The notes under the pieces: generated by a model
Databases searched by the model: none
What the model was told of the DNA's origin: nothing
The model's input: only the letters and a program-made list of their open reading frames with translations
Source: Schistosoma haematobium
Taxonomy: Eukaryota > Platyhelminthes > Trematoda > Strigeidida > Schistosomatidae
Assembly (NCBI RefSeq): GCF_000699445.3
Contig: NC_067196.1
Coordinates: 26,119,116-26,183,115 of the forward strand
Direction: 5' to 3'
DNA length: 64,000 nucleotides
Program-made: the position numbers and the translations under genes
Shown here: positions 51,442 to 64,000 of the stretch, one piece after another
Layout of the letters: each line of letters starts with the position of its first letter
Numbering within the stretch: position 1 is the stretch's first letter

Positions 51442-54228
51442 CAGTAGTAATATTGGCAATAATAATGATTGTTGATATCTAAATCACTATATATCACTTT
51501 TAATAATTGAATATTATGTCTATCAACCTAATAATTTATTCTATATTACTTACTATGTATAGAATAGTAATACATATTACTACTACATGTTAAAATTCAG
51601 ATTTTAAAAAAATATTCTATAATTCACTTTTCAAAAATTAAATCATTATTATTTTTTTCTTTCTAGTAATCATTCATCTTGATTGGTCAATCATTTGCAG
51701 GAATTTGGCACAAATGTAAAATGGCTTAAGTTACTAAAATATATTATATAATGAGATAACAAAAAATATCGAGATAAATACTGAAACAGTAGAATTATTC
51801 ATATTGGTTAGTGATAGTAACAAAAAACAAGCAAACAAACAAACAAACAAGCGATTAAGTTTAAAGAACATGTTCATACAATTTGTTCCATTCACAAATT
51901 TGAAGAAAAAAAAAAAGAAGAAGCAGAAGAAGCAAGAACAACAATATCTACAGAATACGATGAATTCATTTGATTTTATTACTTTCACTTCAGTTAAATA
52001 CAAGTTAATGTGTTAAATTATTTCGAAATGAATAACATCATGTTAAAAATCAATTGCCAACCAATAATGAATAAGTTGTGTGTAATATGATAGAAGTTAA
52101 CAATTACGGTTATAAGAAAATGGGTCTTGTTATAATTACATGAACTAGTAGTTATTATATTGTTAAGATAATTTTATGGATTAATATTATAACGGACATC
52201 GTTTTTTTGGAAATTTAGAAAAGATGGCCATGTAAGGTCAATTCATTAAATTATTCTTACGACGAGTTGAAAACAAAAAGAGGTCAAAATGTTACCAATG
52301 CAGTTGAGGGTTAATTACTGACTATTTCTGAATTTAAAAGTCAGGTTTAATCCTTCTGATTACTATAGTTTTTCAGAATTCTAGTAACATGGAATTGGTA
52401 TGTTTATTGATAACTTTGAATGAATTCATTAAGCCTGAGTTGAATTCTGGATCTAGTAGGTAGTGTACTACTGAAATTCGCAAATAGCTTTTTCCTTGAA
52501 GGCATAGGATCTCTAGAATATGTTCATTGAAACGAATAGAATCCTGTCTTTCTATTCTTACAATGAACATGCTTTTGCATATACATGTAAGCTGGTATAT
52601 ACATCGGGATGTAACAAGTGACAGATATGTATTCACTTTTATTTGTGTTCTTGATCATAATGTTGTGTATAACGGAATCAACTTTACAGTAGAGAATGTA
52701 CTTTTTAAGGCTGCTTTTCATGTTTGATTGATCCTGTTCATTATCTGATAATTTTTAAATGAGAATCGAATGAAAATATTCTTGTTTCGGGTGTATATCT
52801 TTCCATAGTAACTCAGTATTTGTTGCTGATTAAGGGTATCTGTTCTCTCGTAGACAATCCTTTATCACAGTATGCTCTTCCTCGAGCTTTTCTGATAAAT
52901 CTAACCGTCTGGCTCTGTGATAAAGCGTTTTCACCAATGCATATTTTCAGCTAATGGAGTAAAAACTGTGAAGGTTTATATACTGTCCATTCCAAGTCTC
53001 TTTTCTATATACATACTTCTGACAAATTTCATCATTTCTCATGGAAATACCATGCGGTGGACGTTGCTGAAAGATCTAACTATTTTATTTTCGTGGTTTA
53101 CGCAGTTATTCAAAATCAAAGTACCACTGACACATCTTGCTTATAGTGTAGTCACGTTAGTGAGAGGTAGTAGTTTTTTTCTTTAGAAATTTTCAACAAA
53201 TGTATTGGTAAAGATAAGTCCTAAATGACTGCTCATTAACACACTACCTACTCGATAGTATAATTTGTTGTTAAAATTGAACTGAACTTTCTTAGCACAT
53301 AGTTTTAGTAATTGTGTGAGTTGTATTTGTGGTATAGAAATATGTTATGAATATAAGAAATAATAAGTTCTTCTGATAGATTTATCTTCTATATTCATGT
53401 AAAGGATATGATTAAAAAAGAATGAATGAATTAGTGGAATTGAAAGTATAAGATGATTTTAAAATTTGGGATCTACGGAAAGTCAGAGAACACCTGCATC
53501 TGCGCCATTGTGATTGATCTCTAGACATTTATCACGATAATTGCACTGACCATAACCAGATAGTCTACATATGCCAATATGGCTCAATCCAACAGTCAGT
53601 GACTTCATTAACTGACCCAACTTCCTAGTTTGACCACCCCTAGTTTTCCTTCAACTTTTATGATATGAGTGATGAAAGCTTATTGACTCTATAAAGTCAT
53701 TTGGGCCAATAATTGAGGAGTTTGTATATGTTATTATAAATTACAATGTTTCATATATCTGTATGTAAATTTATGGCTATTGTCAGCTGTTAGATCTATT
53801 ATTCAGATAAGATTTTAGTTGTGAGAAAATAGCTCTAACTACGAATAGATAGTACTATCATGGAAAACTGGGAAAAACTGGATAGATTTTTCGTTACAGT
53901 TTGGTGCTCCTCGTTAGTGGATTGCTATAACTACACACGGGCCAAATTAGAGATTCTCAAATCCTCTGATGAACCACAATCACACCAAATACTCAGTCTA
54001 ATTCCATACATTTTTAAAATTTTCTTAGCTTCACTCAATTTGTACTACAATGCGAACATTATCCTACCATGCAGATTATTTATCCTAGTTTACACCACTG
54101 ACTGGTCTTCGTTAAAGTACAGTTGTTAGCCAAGCAACACTAGACAGCTGTTTTGCTCTCGTAAAGGGTTACTCAACAATGTGGTTCAAGGAATCTGTCT
54201 ATGTCAATTGCAGTTGTATTGCTGAATG

Positions 54229-54345
54229 CTGATGCAGAAGTTTAAATGGTTAAGCGTCCTTCATGAAAATCGAAGATCCCAGGTTCGATCCCCAGTGGGC
54301 TCAGTGAACACAATTAAGGAGTCTCACATCAGGACGTAAACCCTA
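54229..54345 (+). mobile_element. tRNA-like SINE head
   Basis: 'aatggttaagcgtcc' and 'aggttcgatcccc' resemble A and B boxes about 35 bp apart. The cloverleaf is poor, so this is called a SINE remnant rather than a tRNA gene. Confidence 0.45.
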
Positions 54346-56788
54346 TTCAGTGACTCCATGAGTTTATTGGTTGTTTAATTAAGATATTCCTGAGATACAA
54401 TCTTTACAAATCCCTTATATATAGTAAAACAGTTTATTATTGTAATATTTTGGGATCATGATAATGAACTTCCTATTATCTACACAAACAGTCAACTTAT
54501 TTAATCAGGAAGACATATGTTCGTTGATTATTTACATCAATATTTTATAAGATAATACATATTTTCATTTTAACATTTAAATAAAATACAGGATTACTAG
54601 AACAATAATAGAAAAAAAGTGATTTTTTAAAATAAATTCTTTCTCCAGTTCTATAGATTTGAATTCCCGTCTAAGTAAACATTATGCTAGTTATGTAATA
54701 AGTAGACTGGTATCGTTAGTCTTAGTTTGTAAAATCCATTCATCATCCTCATATCTTTTTTTATTCTATTATGTAATGTAATTCGTTAATCCATTGTGAA
54801 TTGACCTATTAGACTTAGAAACAATTTTGATTTGTAAAGGCTAGTGAGACTATGTGGTTGTCTTGAACTAGGTAAATGATGCACTATTCGAACCTGAAAA
54901 CTAATGTTCAAAATTTAAGCACTTGTATCATCAGAATAACTTCATCAACGAGTAGACAATACTCAATTTTCTAAAAAGGGTTTCCATTAGAAAAAAGAAT
55001 ATGAAGTATTCCAAGTGCTAGATAGCTACAATTACATGATTATAAAGAGATTAAGTGAAAATAAATAGTTATGATTGACAGTGTAAAATTTGTTAATTTT
55101 ATAAACAACCTTATATTCAATCTGATTTTGAATTTTGAACATCTGAATCGACTTTTTAAGACAATTAAACGAATTCTAAACATGGTAATAAGATTAAGGG
55201 CAGGGAGTAGAAAACTGGATTCCATTTTTTTGAATGTATGTACCTTTCAAATGCACAAGTTATCTAAATAATGATATTCCATAGAATAGTGGATACAAAA
55301 TGAAACGTACAGATCTGTTAAATGATAATATACATGCTGTGAGACAATATATACAAACGATGTGAAAAGTAAATCAAGTCAAAAATGTTCAAATATTATT
55401 ATGTTTCAGAATTCACTAACTCTAAATCAGACTAATGATAATAACGATTTATTTGCATCCGTTCCTTATGAAGGAACATGGGGATGGCCCTCCATTTTTT
55501 AGGTAGATGCACACTGTTTATAGTTCGACAGATTATTTGCTATAAAGAGATTACTATTGGTTGTTTGTAATTTGGTACATGATAACAGAAGATGAATAAA
55601 TGTTAGCTTTATTATTTATTTGTACTCGTTGATTCAGTATCAAACCACTGACTACGTTTTACATACTTTCATCTGGCTATATACCAAGATATTTTTGACC
55701 CATAATAATAGTTTGTTGGATTTAAAAATGCAACTGACTAGTCTTAAAAGAGAAGTTGAGTTCTTGGTCATCAATACAGGGATTCGAAAACATTTATTAA
55801 ATGAACCGCATTATTTTGATAATATTGTGTACTTTAAGCCGGATGGTTTCATTACAAAGTGTTGGTTGTCTTTCTCCACAACATCATTGGCATTCAATTC
55901 TATCGGAAGTCTAACTCAAACAGGACAACATCACCAAATGTGTTCACTTGAACTACTAACCTTTTCTCTAATTTCGAATCATATTCATTTTAATAAGAGA
56001 ATGCTGGTTAATTGCTAGCATAAAAGTGATATTCTTCTGAAGTAGGTCTATCAAAAAATATCATTTCAAATTTAAAAGACTTCAATTTTCATTTTCAGTA
56101 GTTTACCATTCATATCTCTGACTTTGATGCTCGTTAATATAGGTTGGAATTCTCTGGAGAACATTAGTTTCATTAAAGCTACAAATAGACTTATCTAATA
56201 AGTAACAACTAGTAAGAAATCTATGCCACCTACCGACTATTTTCAATCTTCATTCAACGAATTCTGTCTCATATAGTTTGTTGAATAATGATATATTTAC
56301 TTAAATACTGATTAATAATTTTAGAAGTAATACATTATAAAGTATATTTGGTATTCATAAAACAAATCCTTTATTAAAATGCTTTGATTAAAATACCTAA
56401 TTAATATGATTCATCAATGAAAGAAATAATTTAGAGGAGCTAGCAACTTATCAGAGTACATAAAAAATACAGTGAAATTGTGAAATTGAACGATTGTCAT
56501 GACATATTTCGGTTTAATTTCACTGAAAAATACTAACTCAATGGTCTAAAGATGACATGGTGGCGGGTGTGAAAGCTAGACATTTTAGGATTCAATATAG
56601 TGTATTGTTGCTGGTTCGCACTTCTAAGAAGCCTTAAAATGGAGTAAAAATACTTCATACATTTCAATCACTCTCCGGTTGATGTCAACTGGTTAAGGAA
56701 ACTGGCTTGAAGTCGAGAAAATCGATACAAACCACCTCTTTAGACAAAGTAATATTACCAGTACTTTAATGGGTATACATATACTTAC

Positions 56789-57301
56789 TTTCAATCCAAA
56801 AGGTGAACTCTCCATTGAAACATTATATTGCACATTTGCTATTGGAGTATCTTCTAATCGTCCTAACGGTATAGATGGTTCCCATCTATTTAATTGTGAT
56901 GGTATAGTAAATCGTAAACGTAGCCTAGTTGATGTTTCTTGTCTCAGTTCAAATGAAATATTTTTTATTTCATTTCGATAATATTTTGGATTTGATTTAT
57001 ACAATTGAGCAATCAAACCACGTTCAGTTTTTTGACTTGAATAAATTTGATAAGTTGGATAGGATTTTGGAAAAAAACATATTGGCAATGCATCATCATC
57101 TAATATAGGTTTTGGAATCCAACAACAACCTCGAGATTCGCATACACTACGACTTGCATGTTGATCAGGATGACAATCTAAACGTTCAACTTTGGGAATT
57201 TTTTCACATTGCTTGAAGAGATTTAAAGTAGGTCTAGTACTTTTCAGTAGAAATAATAATAATAATAATATTGATAATTTATGTAGGAATATAAGTGACA
57301 T
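56789..57301 (-). CDS. GH31 alpha-glucosidase gene B, exon 1 (signal peptide, trefoil domain)
   Basis: This exon encodes 171 residues from the ATG at 57299-57301. A strongly hydrophobic signal peptide (about residues 1-22) has a leucine run written in TTA repeats. A trefoil domain follows with cysteines at 31, 42, 53, 58, 59 and 74 and the GCCW motif. The start of the GH31 N-terminal domain comes next, ending at GLK before a consensus donor (gtaagt). Joined in phase 0 to 38002-40215 it predicts 908 residues. It is about 60% identical in protein to exon 1 of gene A, which gives the background divergence of the pair. In-frame sequence beyond the donor to about 56693 is intronic read-through. 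Confidence 0.9.
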
Positions 57302-58380
57302 TCAGAATAATTAGATTTTAGTTCAGTTTCAAATGAATCATTAAAATATGTTTTCTGCTTAAATATATAGGCTGTAGTTCAAAAAAACTATTCATTCGGC
57401 TGAACCTTTGAATATACTGACATTATTTAACCCATGATAGTGTGAATGACCGTTTTTCGGTGTTGCATAATATTTAAAAATTAGTTTGATAATACATTGT
57501 TTGTTTGAATCTCCCTTCAATGTTAACTATAAGGTCATCATTAAAACACAAGTGTCAAACTAGTAAACTATGGCTTAATTGTTCTGATTTACTCAATAAA
57601 ACAATACCAGCTAAAGTTTTTTTGTTGGAGAAATAAATATATGATCATAGTAATAAACTACCCATTGACAGTTAAATTGTATTACCTGAAAAAAGTGTTT
57701 TTATAGAATGTTCGATAATTTGTTTTTGCGTGTGTACATGTGTGGCCTGAAATGTTAATTTTCCAGGGTAAAGGTGATTAAGTTTAACTGAAGGATGTCA
57801 TGTTCATTTATCCAAAGTCACATGATATGACAGTGCTGTTTGTCATTTGAACTGCATTCCAGGTGTCTGTTTTCAGAGTTTACTTATTTATAACTTATTT
57901 ATAGACTAGTCGAAGTGTTGATAAATTATAGAAATGAAAAAACTCAGCTTAGAACGGGTAATAATAATTAACTGACATCAACTGATAGAGCATTCGGAAC
58001 TACAAAGGGCTTTTCAGCTTTTTATTTCTGTTTTAAAACTATCGAAGATTGCTACTATATGATTAAAATAGAAATTATCTTCAAGTTCTACATATCTTTG
58101 CTCAAAGTGAAACTAGCCAATAACAATTATCATGCATTTACCAATCGCTAGCTTCATGATAAACTCTTTGAAATTCAAAGAAGAATTTATGTAGTCTGAA
58201 GTCAATCAAGATGAGAGTGTTGTAGCAGCTCATCAATGAACTCGTATATGAATGATTGGAGACAGATATTAGTCAGTTTGAATTTAAGTTCTGTGGTGGT
58301 TGGTGCTATTCCTCATGATGTACCTATACTGATGAGGGGAGTGATGTTTTTACTACGAAGGACATTTCTGGTCAATTCAA
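57302..58380. promoter_or_regulatory. Upstream region of GH31 gene B
   Basis: By position it should carry the promoter and 5' UTR. It is AT-rich, and no TATA box or trans-splice acceptor can be assigned with confidence. Confidence 0.35.
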
Positions 58381-58570
58381 TGGTATGTGCTCCTGTGACA
58401 GTAATTAAGGAGGGTTGTCATGTCGCGGGAAACACCGATTTCGTTTAGATTGCGATTATGCCTTGCTGGTAAATGTCAAATAGCACTCATATTGAATCCA
58501 ATATACCTGACGAATGCCTACAACCACCTCACACAGAATACCAATGTATGTAATGTCAAACCATGTAAAT
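58380..58570 (+). mobile_element. Degenerate SINE of the 49911-50334 family
   Basis: 'ccttgctggtaaatgtcaa' followed by 'tagcac' corresponds to the hammerhead core and stem II of the intact copy, but the core bases are lost. Confidence 0.45.
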
Positions 58571-58639
58571 TAGTGACCATATCACACCTTAATTGACAGA
58601 ATCCGAACAAAACAAAGGATTAAGTGAACATTACATTAT

Positions 58640-58965
58640 AAGCAGAGATGGATTGAGGCTAGCAATAGAATCCAGGACGCGCATGTCGTCCTATTTTGGG
58701 ACTCATCAGCTGGATGTACCTGCATCTCAGAGTTGATGTTCACTCTGGAACTCGAACCCAGTACCGTTCACTTTGAACGCCAGTGCATGATCCACTTTAC
58801 AATTGAGTCGAGATAGTCACTAACTTGTACAATGTAGTGAAGTTTTAATTCATTTTGTATTGGCTGTTTGAACGAGTACCGAACAGGATGAAATACGTGT
58901 CCTGAATCTTACTGCTAGCCACCATCCGTCTCTGTTAATAATACTTGTGATTTAAAGTAATATCT
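58640..58965. mobile_element. Two Sm-alpha-like hammerhead SINEs in opposite orientation
   Basis: Minus-strand unit: hammerhead at 58669-58730 with CTGATGA, stem II, GACA for GAAA, GCGCGTC and CTGGATTC, then the tRNA-like head to about 58830. Plus-strand remnant at 58865-58925 with a decayed core (gaacgag for CTGATGA) and the family tail. The A-to-C change in GAAA predicts that the first is inactive. Confidence 0.7.
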
Positions 58966-59834
58966 TGGCAATCCGCACAAAATGCACAAATACCAATAAG
59001 AGATTGATTAATCACTGTCTTAAACATCATTGAGAGGATTCAAACAACCAATAAAAAATGAATTAAAAGATGACATTAGTTACTGGTCAGTGATTAATCA
59101 TTACTGATAAAACTTATGTAATAAAGAGAAATCAGTTTATAAGTTTATTAACGTGTTTTCTGGAATCATTTAAAGACCATTATAATAAATAATCAATTTT
59201 GGTAGAGGTAATAACGATAATAATAATCATTGTGAATAGACTATTTTTATAGTAGGTAAACATCATGCTATTAAATATTAACGATACTTATTAACAATTC
59301 ATCTTGAAGATGACGAAGATTTTCAATCGAATAAACAATCTCACGTTTACCCATTTTCGCTCGTCAATCTATAGAATAAAGAAAATAGAAGTAGGAACGT
59401 GTTTAGAGAATTGTGTTTCTTTTTCATACTAACATAATGAGGATTAAGGTTCCTTATCACAGTGGTTTCTATCACAGGTTGCGCTAATTAAGTATCGTAA
59501 ATCAGACAATGTTAAACAATTAATACGTTTTTTTTGCTTTTTCATTCGTAACATACAGTTCGATAATGAGTTTTATTCATTCAGAATGATAATTTTCTGA
59601 TAATAATTTTTAAATGGTCTAGAATCAGATGCCAAAACAACAAATTTCAAATTATATTTTATAGAAATGATCATAAAAATAATTGGGTCATAACTGTGAT
59701 AATTGACATTGGTAATTTATTTTGTCTATTGGTCAGCAACTGAATAATTCTAAGTATGAAATTTATCATTCTTACAGGTTTTTTTTCGGCATTACTAGTT
59801 ATATTTTATTATATTATATGATATATGATTATCA

Positions 59835-59960
59835 GTGAAATCTAGGGAGTGCATTTCGTCCTGTCTAGGGCACATCAGCTGGATATACCTGGTTCTTAGT
59901 GCTAACATTAAGACTTCAGCCAACTGCTTTTCATTTCAAACGAAAACTCATTATTTACAG
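59835..59960 (-). mobile_element. Degenerate Sm-alpha-like SINE
   Basis: Minus-strand hammerhead with CTGATGT for CTGATGA and CTC for the GTC cleavage triplet. Confidence 0.6.
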
Positions 59961-59964
59961 ATCC

Positions 59965-61240
59965 ACTAACTTGTTCAATGTGTCTGATGTTTATTGGCAA
60001 ATGCATAAATTATCCTATTATTGTTAAATAGTGGTGAATTTTGATCATTCTTTTTTATTAAGGTGAACTCATTGTAAGTTGACTAATTGTTTCGTTTATT
60101 ATTATTATCAGCTATATTCAATATTATATTTTTGTTATAATATAGAATTCTCAGCGTAAAGTATTTCAACAGGTTTCCGTTTCTTTCTTCTTGGTCGGTC
60201 CTGGCGATAAATATTGAGTGATCGCCAGTTAGATGTTAGCAGTTCAGTAAATGAACATCTGAATAATGTGCATTCTTTTCGCTGTATATTGCCAGCAACC
60301 ACATAGTCTCTTATTGAGTTTTTTGTAACTTTGACAACGAAAGGTTGTACACATTTCAGAAACGCAGCAGAATAGGTCATGCGATTAATAAACATAATGA
60401 TATTTTAAAACAAACAAAAATAGATAACTTGTTGAAATATCTAGATGGCAGGAACAGGTAGCCCAGATGTTCAAGCAGGCCGCCCTTATTTAGACACTGT
60501 GTACTTTAATATCAAGTATTTTTAAAGTTAAACTTCAAAATGCATAAAGTTAACTACAGAGTAAACAAAAAACGAACTGAGTCACAAACAATGTATCTAA
60601 TATATAGGGTTATTGGCATAGATTTTCATTGAAAATCATCCATCTAACCGTCAACTTCTTGTCAAATTATCATATTAATTAGTTTTTATTTATATTTGTT
60701 CAATGTACAATCATTGTCAGAAAAAAGTTACTACTGTTAATGGCTTGTTATGTATGTATGTGTGTATGTGCGCGAGTGCGTGTGTGTGTGTGTGTGTATT
60801 AATTCACCTGAGTAAACTACAGAAAAATAGATAATAAATTTTTGTCTGATTAAAATACTGAACTTGATATGAATAATTAATTTACTCATTTTTTTCTTCA
60901 TTGTGTATCATCAGCAAATTGTGTAAATGTAACAAGATAAGTTTACTCAATTGAAAAGAAAAGTATAAAGTAAGGGTGGTAATTAATTAATTAATTTTAT
61001 TTTTGGTCTTAAAAGCTAAGATCAAGTTTTTTTGTTTTCTACATACATTGCAAATATACATTTATTATTATACGGTACAGTTGAGATTTGGGTTATAATA
61101 ATATGCTGTAATAAAAAGTATGCAGTTATTAATTACTCCTGGTATATCATATATATATATATAGCATTAGGATTAACACCAATATCAAAATGGATTGCCT
61201 ACCGAAAAAAAAGAGCTCGGAAAAGCCTTAATAGATAGGA
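59965..61240. other. Non-coding AT-rich stretch
   Basis: Apart from the GT repeat nothing is recognised. An 86-codon minus frame at 60135-60395 has no family features. Confidence 0.35.
60755..60800 (+). repeat. GT-rich simple repeat
   Basis: Imperfect (TATG)n and (GT)n run. Confidence 0.8.
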
Positions 61241-61249
61241 GAATAGAAA

Positions 61250-63100
61250 CTCTATTGTTACCTATCCCCAAGGCACATTGACTACTTTTGCAACCGATGG
61301 TGTAAGGATCGAGCTTACGCCATACATACCGCTAGTTGACTCAGTATCTAATTTACTTACGAGTCCCGCATCAAGATACAATAGCATAGATAATATAAAG
61401 AGGGAATTAGATGGTATATATAAGCAGGTCTAAAGTGAAATCACTTGCGGTTACACCTTCAATACATGGTGATTTTAAATAAGCGATAAAAGCTAGATCA
61501 CCTTTAAAGCTACTATTGTTGAAGAACATGGTTCCTACTGATCTTGAAGAAATTATCATAGCAGCATCTGTAATCGATGTTTTTGCTAGTGAAGTTACTA
61601 ACTGAATAATCTCTAATAATAACGTGATTATCTGTTACATATGTGACAACATTTCGCTTTAATCCGTTAGGTAATCGATACTGCAATCAGATAAACTTCA
61701 GGATAGTTCATGCTAATGTATTCGTCTTAATAAAAAGCACCGGAAGTTCTCGCGGTCTATTGTACTTAGATTCGATCCACATTTAGCAGCTGAACAAATA
61801 AAGGAATCCGAACGGTTTATTTGAGAACTCACGAAGTTCAAGACGGCCCATGTAACTGCTGATAAAACCACCAATCAAAGACTTATGCAAAAGTGTATCT
61901 CAAACAAAAATATTATGTAAAAACTACCACGAATCTTGTTTTTTGACTTCATTCAATATTATATTATGTTGCCTCATCAAAAGGATAAACTCATGAGATT
62001 AACAAATCGCCTGTCTGTCAATACTCTGATTTATCAGTGAAAAATGCTAACTTGCCAGTGTATAATTAATGTAGACATAGATCTTGTGCTTTCTGATATC
62101 TCTCAATATACTAGTAGAAGCGCATACTCAAACATGCAGTCCTAACTTGATAGTTCTTCGAAGCAATCCTAAGATCAAAAAAATCTACTCCACATAATAA
62201 GAAAGTATGAACAGTGTCTGGCTTTAAAACCAGTACCAAAAATATTACAAAGACTTATTCAGGCAAAAATATACTCCTGAACACTAAGTTTGACCCTTTT
62301 AATCATAGGGTTGGTCATAAGGGCACACAAACAAGAACTGGTCGGTTCACAATTTCATCATCCCAGCTAAACCTAAAAACACTGAGTGACTTGTCAAAAC
62401 CCAACTTTGTAAATCAGTGAAATACACTTTGCACTACTGATGCACAAAAGTTCCACCACAACCATGATGTAAGCATACTTAATATTAGACAGACTGGAAG
62501 GGACGAACGTGTCCCATAGTTGCACCAAAAATTTTTATATACTGAATTTGCAAAATAGAAATTTCCCGAAGGACAAGATGAACTTCTAGATTATGCACCA
62601 TCAACCCAACTCTAACGCGTAAGTGACTTACCTAATTGTTCACCAAGTCAACCTCAGCAATTAAGTTCACCTTATCGAAATAATGAGAATTTTCGGCCTT
62701 CAGAAATCCGTAATTACTCTTAGGCTACAACTTGTTCAAGCCATAGCCCACACGAAAAAACACTCAAAATAAACTATAGTCTAGTCACCTTTAAGAAACC
62801 TAACATCGATAAGGACGTCCTCGGTCTTATTAGACTCTATAATTCTTTTTTTAAACTTATAATTTGTCAATACACACTCATTTCTAAATAAAATTTCGAC
62901 CTTAAGAACTATAGCTTTACTAGGCTGACTTTTCGCTGAAACAATCTACTATCTCGCAGTGTCTGATTCAAAATTAAATAATTATTCAGAACTACCAGTT
63001 CTATTGTTGTAACAGAGAAACTATACATGGGGTGGCTATTTTGTTTAGTCCTTGGATCCACTAACAACTTGACAGTGAATCTTAAATAAAGGCACATTTA
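61250..63100 (+). pseudogene. Probable 5' part of a degenerate CR1-like LINE
   Basis: Plus-strand reading gives coding-like fragments with many stops, for example SRSIVLRFDPHLAAEQIKESERFI near 61755 and a 68-codon frame at 62214-62420. No motif is diagnostic. The assignment rests mainly on position directly upstream of the RT fragment. Confidence 0.35.
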
Positions 63101-64000
63101 TAGAGGTCTCTAAAACCACTCCAGACCTATCTAATGGTATTTTGGAAAACAATAGTGAATTACTAAATGACACCGATTCAAAAATTATGTAAGTGACTTG
63201 TAACTACATAAAATCTGTTTCTTTCAATTATCTAAGAATTAGCAAACCTACGAAATCCCTCAAGGTGTAAAACGGTCATGGAGTGGACAGGATTGCATCG
63301 ATTTACTTCAAATATGGTGGGTCTGATATTCCACTACTTCTTCTACAACCGTTTGCTCTCTTTCTGGAGACAGGTACCCACGTTTACAGTTGTAAGACCG
63401 CATATATCTTATCACATTAGAAATCTGGAGATAGGAATGACATGAACAATTATCAGCCGATAAATATTACTCTAGTTGTCTCTAAGATAATGGAACAAAT
63501 TATTTGTGACAAACTCTCCAACTATTTACACACTGAAAAGCTTATCACTAATTCTCAACATGACTTCCTTAAAACCCGATCTTTTATGATCTGCTAGTTT
63601 GACTAGTTCAATTCAGTGTTTGGTCGATGTGACCGAAGATATGTAGTTTTAGTGCAATACTTTGATATTTCTAAAGCTTTTAACATGGTCAATCACCAAC
63701 TTCTTATAGACAAACTCTGATCTTCTGGGGTCGAAAACTCTCTGTTTACTTGGTTTAATTGTTTTCTCAGTCACCGACATGTAATAGTCAAAATGAAGTA
63801 TTCCTCGTGGGATGCAGTGTCGGTCAAAATTGGTCTGATATAAGGTGTTTTCTTGGGTGATTTTTAGTCCTTTTAGTTAATAAAAATGATATTCGCGATT
63901 GTTTCTGTATGGGTAATCCTCTTCTATATACAGATGATGTTGAAGTGGTGTATTCATTTTCTCCTTATGAGCTGAACGACATGCAAAATTGCGTTAGTAT
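63100..64000 (+). pseudogene. CR1/Jockey-type LINE reverse transcriptase fragment (inverted copy 2)
   Basis: Encodes NYQPINIT, SKIMEQIICDKLSNYL, a Lys/Arg-rich stretch, YFDISKAFN and the catalytic LLYTDDVEVVYS (YTDD at about 63930-63941), with several stops. 63111-63973 is the inverse of 4205-5067. Unlike that copy, it continues through the catalytic box past 63973 to the window end. Confidence 0.75.

Noticed and set aside
55620..56018. 132-codon plus frame in the gene B intron
   Set aside because: No recognisable domain, AT-driven composition, no flanking splice or repeat evidence.
60135..60395. 86-codon minus frame with a basic C-terminal part
   Set aside because: No homology recognised and short enough to occur by chance.

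Overview
The window looks like nuclear DNA of a blood fluke, most likely Schistosoma; I cannot name the species from sequence alone. The evidence is AT-rich sequence, sparse genes with few exons and very long introns, and a typical schistosome repeat load. That load comprises RTE-type and CR1-type LINE fragments, Penelope-like fragments with a GIY-YIG domain, solo LTRs, and several families of tRNA-headed SINEs carrying hammerhead ribozyme motifs (Sm-alpha-like).

The only convincing protein-coding genes are two tandem glycoside hydrolase family 31 (GH31) alpha-glucosidase genes on the minus strand. Each has two exons. Exon 1 encodes a signal peptide, a six-cysteine P-type trefoil domain and the start of the GH31 N-terminal beta domain. 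A single 2,214-bp exon 2 encodes the whole catalytic domain. Gene A is exon 1 at 17320-17805 and exon 2 at 7420-9633 (predicted 899 aa, 7.7-kb intron). Gene B is exon 1 at 56789-57301 and exon 2 at 38002-40215 (predicted 908 aa, 16.6-kb intron). Both reading frames are open, both catalytic aspartates are present, and all splice boundaries are GT/AG in phase 0.

The two exons 2 are mosaics. Three blocks totalling about 1.64 kb read as identical in nucleotide sequence. They are separated by sharply bounded divergent islands and flanked by divergent ends, whereas exon 1 is only about 60% identical in protein. This is the signature of recent inter-paralogue gene conversion. The largest internal island encodes the segment just after the active-site RNHN motif.

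Regional layout: 1-4200, decayed repeats. 4205-5090, CR1-type RT fragment (minus). 7420-17805, gene A, whose intron holds a Penelope-like fossil and one arm of a 3.7-kb inverted repeat. 17806-38001, intergenic, with the second arm (19605-23294), a solo LTR, a roughly 1-kb perfect TATC microsatellite, SINEs, a CR1-like fossil and a fresh 5'-truncated RTE insertion. 38002-57301, gene B, with an intron full of repeats. 57302-64000, SINEs and a second CR1-type RT copy in inverted orientation to the one at 4.2 kb.

Three structural features stand out besides the gene conversion. A 3.7-kb near-identical inverted repeat flanks exon 1 of gene A. An 0.86-kb inverted repeat brackets the whole two-gene locus. 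One hammerhead motif near 50.1 kb keeps all its core residues. Coordinates of repeat edges are from reading by eye and may be off by a few bases.
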